The translations under genes were made by a program, and so were the position numbers. A stretch of 64,000 bases of DNA, from NCBI GenBank assembly GCA_963575745.1, contig CAUYUJ010020243.1, positions 91,474 through 155,473 on the forward strand, in the 5' to 3' direction. The stretch is from Prorocentrum cordatum. Taxonomy: Eukaryota; Sar; Dinophyceae; Prorocentrales; Prorocentraceae. How positions within the stretch are numbered: position 1 is the stretch's first letter; each line of letters begins with the position of its first letter. The notes beneath the pieces were generated by a model. It saw only the letters and a program-made list of their open reading frames with translations. It did no database searches and was not told where the DNA came from. Below are positions 61,640 through 64,000 of this stretch, in pieces.

Positions 61640-62328
61640 GAAGCGGAGGAGGAGGAGGAGGAGGAGGAGGAGGAGGAGGAGGAGGCGGGGTGGGAGGGCT
61701 CCCGCTCTGAGGAGGAGGAGCAGAAGGAGACGTAAGATGTGGCAGAGGAGGCATCCAACAACCCTCAATGGGATCGACAAAGCTACTGCCCAGCCCAGAG
61801 AACAATGCAGGCAAGATCATAGCATATTGCCGCATGGCTGGCAATGGACTCTCCGCGCTGCAATGCCTGTTGCCAGGAGTTCACAGATATGTGTACAAAA
61901 GCGTGCAGCGCGGCCAGCCTCACATTCGTTCGCGAAGCGAGTGAGCTGCACCTGCAGTCGGACATGGTTTCCCATTGTCCTGCAAGATCATGCCCAGACA
62001 CAGGACGATAAGAGCCCGAATCTGAGCTCTGGCGCGAGCAGGAGCACCTCGCCTCGGTGTGCAGGTGTATGGCTTGAGCAGGGCTTAGAGTCAGAGAGGG
62101 CCCTCCTCCGCAGGACCACCCGCAAAGGGACATCGAGGGGGTGCATCGAGGGGGGTCGGCAAGGGGGGGGGGGGGGCCTCGACCGCGGGGCGTCCCGGGA
62201 GTGCATCGACGGGGGGGGGAGGGGTCCAGGCCGCAGAGCGAGGGCGCGCGCAGAGTGGCTGCACCCTTTCTTCGGCGCCCGCTCCCTGGGCGCCTGCAGA
62301 CCTGACCCTCTCGCAGGCCCAGAGGTTG
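61640..62328. other. GAG run and GC-rich unique sequence
   Basis: GAG repeats at 61642-61690. The remainder, including a G-run at 62166-62178, shows no gene I can support. Confidence 0.5.
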
Positions 62329-62660
62329 ACGCCAACACCAGGATCGGCGGCGTGCCTCCACCGAGGGCAGGAGAGATCCCGATCTCGGTGGTGGTGGTAC
62401 AGTGCCGTTTTTTTATACATGTTCCGCGTGCGGATCATGTATTAAAAATGCAGGGATCTAGTATAAAAAAACAACGATTAGTTCATGCATACATGTATTC
62501 ATACGTTAATCATGTATTAAAAATCCTAGATGTTTAAAAAATCCTATGAATTAAAAACTGCCCTGTAATGTTCTGGCTTCCTGGGTGGTCGAACTCTTAC
62601 CACCAACACCGAAATCCGGGGTCATCTTCCCCCTGTGGGGGCAACCCCCTGTGCTGGTGT
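62329..62660. mobile_element. F6 element interrupted by a mariner-like MITE
   Basis: Outer ends ACGCCAACACCAGGATCGGC and CCCCCTGTGCTGGTGT match the F6 copy at 24860-25017. Removing 62400-62565 plus one TA restores GGTAATGTTCTGGCTTCC, which lines up with GGTAATATTTTGGCTTCC of the empty copy. Confidence 0.85.
62400..62565. mobile_element. Tc1/mariner-like MITE (166 bp, TA duplication)
   Basis: Left end CAGTGCCGTTTTTTTATACA and right end AATTAAAAACTGCCCTG are inverted, with TA on both sides (62398-62399, 62566-62567). CAGT/CAGG...GGC ends at a duplicated TA are typical of Tc1/mariner derivatives. The interior is AT-rich and contains AATCATGTATTAAAAAT-type sequence twice. No ORF. The empty site in the other F6 copy confirms insertion at a single TA. 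Confidence 0.85.
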
Positions 62661-62799
62661 TGCTGCCCATTTCCAGGCCTCCAGCCCTTCGGCCCTGCCC
62701 AGGGTACAGCCGCCCTCCTCGCACCCTGCCGGCCAGGCCCTGCTAGGATGCGGGGCCGGACCCGAGCGCTGTGTTTTGCTGGACCTCGGCTGTGTGCTC

Positions 62800-63735
62800 T
62801 GGTTTTTCCCAGCCATCCTGTGGTGTTGGGTCTTCGTTTTGAAGAGACGGTCCCCGCGTCTCCTCCTCCTCCCTCCTCCTCCCCCTCCTCCCTCCTCCAT
62901 GCGTTTCACCCACCCCAGTACAACGTTTCGTGGCCCCATGGGGAGCTCCACCGAAGGCCCCAGTGGGGGGTACCACATGCGTCCGCCACACCCAGTACAG
63001 CGTTTCGTGGCCCCGTAGGGAGCTCCACCGAAGGCCCCTGTGGTGGGTACCACATGCGTCCGCCACACCCAGTACAGCGCTTCGTGGCCCCATAGGGAGC
63101 TCCACCGAAGGGCCCAGTGGGGGGTACCACATGCGTCCGCCACACCCAGTACAGCGTTTCGTGGCCCCGTAGGGAGCTCCACCGAAGGGCCCAGTGGTGC
63201 TGGCCACATGCGTCCGCCACACCCAGTACAGCGCTTCGTGGCCCCATTAAGAGCTCCACGTAAGGCCCCAGTGGGGGTGGCTACATGCGTCCGCCAAACC
63301 TAGTACAGCGCTTCGTAACCCAATCGGGAGCTCCACCGAAGCCCCGACCGCCCACATGCGTTCCACACACCCAATTTGGCAGTTTCGCCCACCCAGTACA
63401 ACGTTTCGTGGCCCCATAGGAAGCTCCACCGAAGCCCCCAGTGGGACCGTCCGCATGCGTCCCGGAAGCCCTATTTGGCATTTTCACCCACCCAGTACAG
63501 CGTTTCGTGGCCCCCATTAAGAGCTCCACCGAAGCCCCTAGTGGGACCGCCCACATGCGTCCCACACACCCAATTTGGCAGTTTCACCCACCCAGTACAG
63601 GGTTTCGTGGCCCCATAGGGAGCTCCACCGAAGCCCCCAGTGGGATAGTCCGCATGCGTCCCGGAAGCCCAATTTGGCATTTTAGCCCACCAAGTACAGC
63701 GCTTCGTGGCCCCATAGGGAGTACCGAAGCTGGAT
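62800..63735 (+). repeat. 77-bp satellite passing into 93-100-bp units
   Basis: The core GGGAGCTCCACCGAAG recurs at 62944, 63021, 63098, 63175, 63252 and 63329 (77 bp apart), then at 63422, 63522 and 63621 (93-100 bp apart, with an added CCAATTTGGCAGTTT segment). The leader GGTGTTGGGTCTTCGTTTTG and CTCC tract (62815-62900) match those before the 87-bp satellite at 17.4 kb. Confidence 0.9.
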
Positions 63736-64000
63736 GTTTTTGTTACGTGTCGAGCCCTGGGAGGCGGTATCGTTCGACATCGTTTAGGTACTTTTCGTGG
63801 TGCTCGAAATTATTTCTGGGATGTGCTCCTTGAGTACGGTGGGAACAACATAAGTTTAGGTCCACTCCCAGGACAGATCCTCTGCCGCGGGAGTTTCCTG
63901 GCCGACCCCGGGCTCAGTCCAGAATTGCTGGATCTCAGAGATTCTCGATTTATCCTCACCCGATCTTATCTTGCGGGACGATCGGAATTGGTACGAAGAG
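63736..64000. other. Unique sequence to the window edge
   Basis: No repeat or supported gene; short open frames only. Confidence 0.5.

Overview
This window looks like nuclear DNA of a core dinoflagellate or a very similar protist. It is GC-rich and most of it is repeats: long trinucleotide microsatellites, satellites and small inverted-repeat elements. The coding traces are short exon-like islands, plus decayed LINE-type retrotransposons with the architecture I associate with dinoflagellate genomes (Cys-rich ORF1, EEP endonuclease, RT, RNase H, Cys/His tail). I see no intact multi-kilobase gene, prokaryotic operon, rRNA, tRNA or CRISPR array. The species is not resolved.

Layout. 1-5.9 kb: GAT, GAG and TCA microsatellites with a LINE tail fragment. 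5.9-7.7 kb: a composite 70/77-bp repeat locus, present again in inverted order at 41.3-42.0 kb. 8-10 kb: several terminal-inverted-repeat (TIR) elements. 11.3-15.4 kb: exon-like islands, including a split EF-hand, between large microsatellites. 17.3-18.0 kb: an 87-bp satellite. 19.7-22.0 kb: a cluster of TIR elements, one splitting an exon-like segment with GT and AG at its edges. 22.8 kb: a 100-N assembly gap. 25-30 kb: TIR elements and exon islands. 31.2-32.3 kb: a foldback element. 33.8-34.4 kb: an RNase H relic. 35.9-38.2 kb: two exon islands around a 1.2-kb CCT tract. 38.7-42.4 kb: GAT, GCATT, GAG and CCT repeats, an array of seven 3'-splice-like motifs and a terminal-exon candidate. 42.6-48.4 kb: one nearly full-length frameshifted LINE, followed by a hypothetical ORF that runs into a 402-bp tandem repeat. 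50.4-51.6 kb: a second LINE tail. 53.8-55.3 kb: an 89-bp satellite. 55.6-57.3 kb: paralogous exon-like segments, one filled by a composite TIR element. 58.4-59.1 kb: a C2H2 LINE tail. 59.4-60.2 kb: a 73-bp satellite. 62.3-63.7 kb: a nested mariner-like element and a 77-bp satellite.

The main result is a set of short non-autonomous TIR families, which I label F1 to F10 for this report (F10 shows no clear TIR). Most are 90-220 bp and recur two to seven times here. F1 makes 8-bp target duplications, has a filled/empty site pair inside the window, and in two copies supplies GT...AG intron edges, so it is a candidate introner (intron-generating transposon). F2 ends in a T-rich CAG acceptor next to paralogous exon-like segments. 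All boundaries come from reading and aligning by eye. No database search was made, so family names and exon calls are inference.
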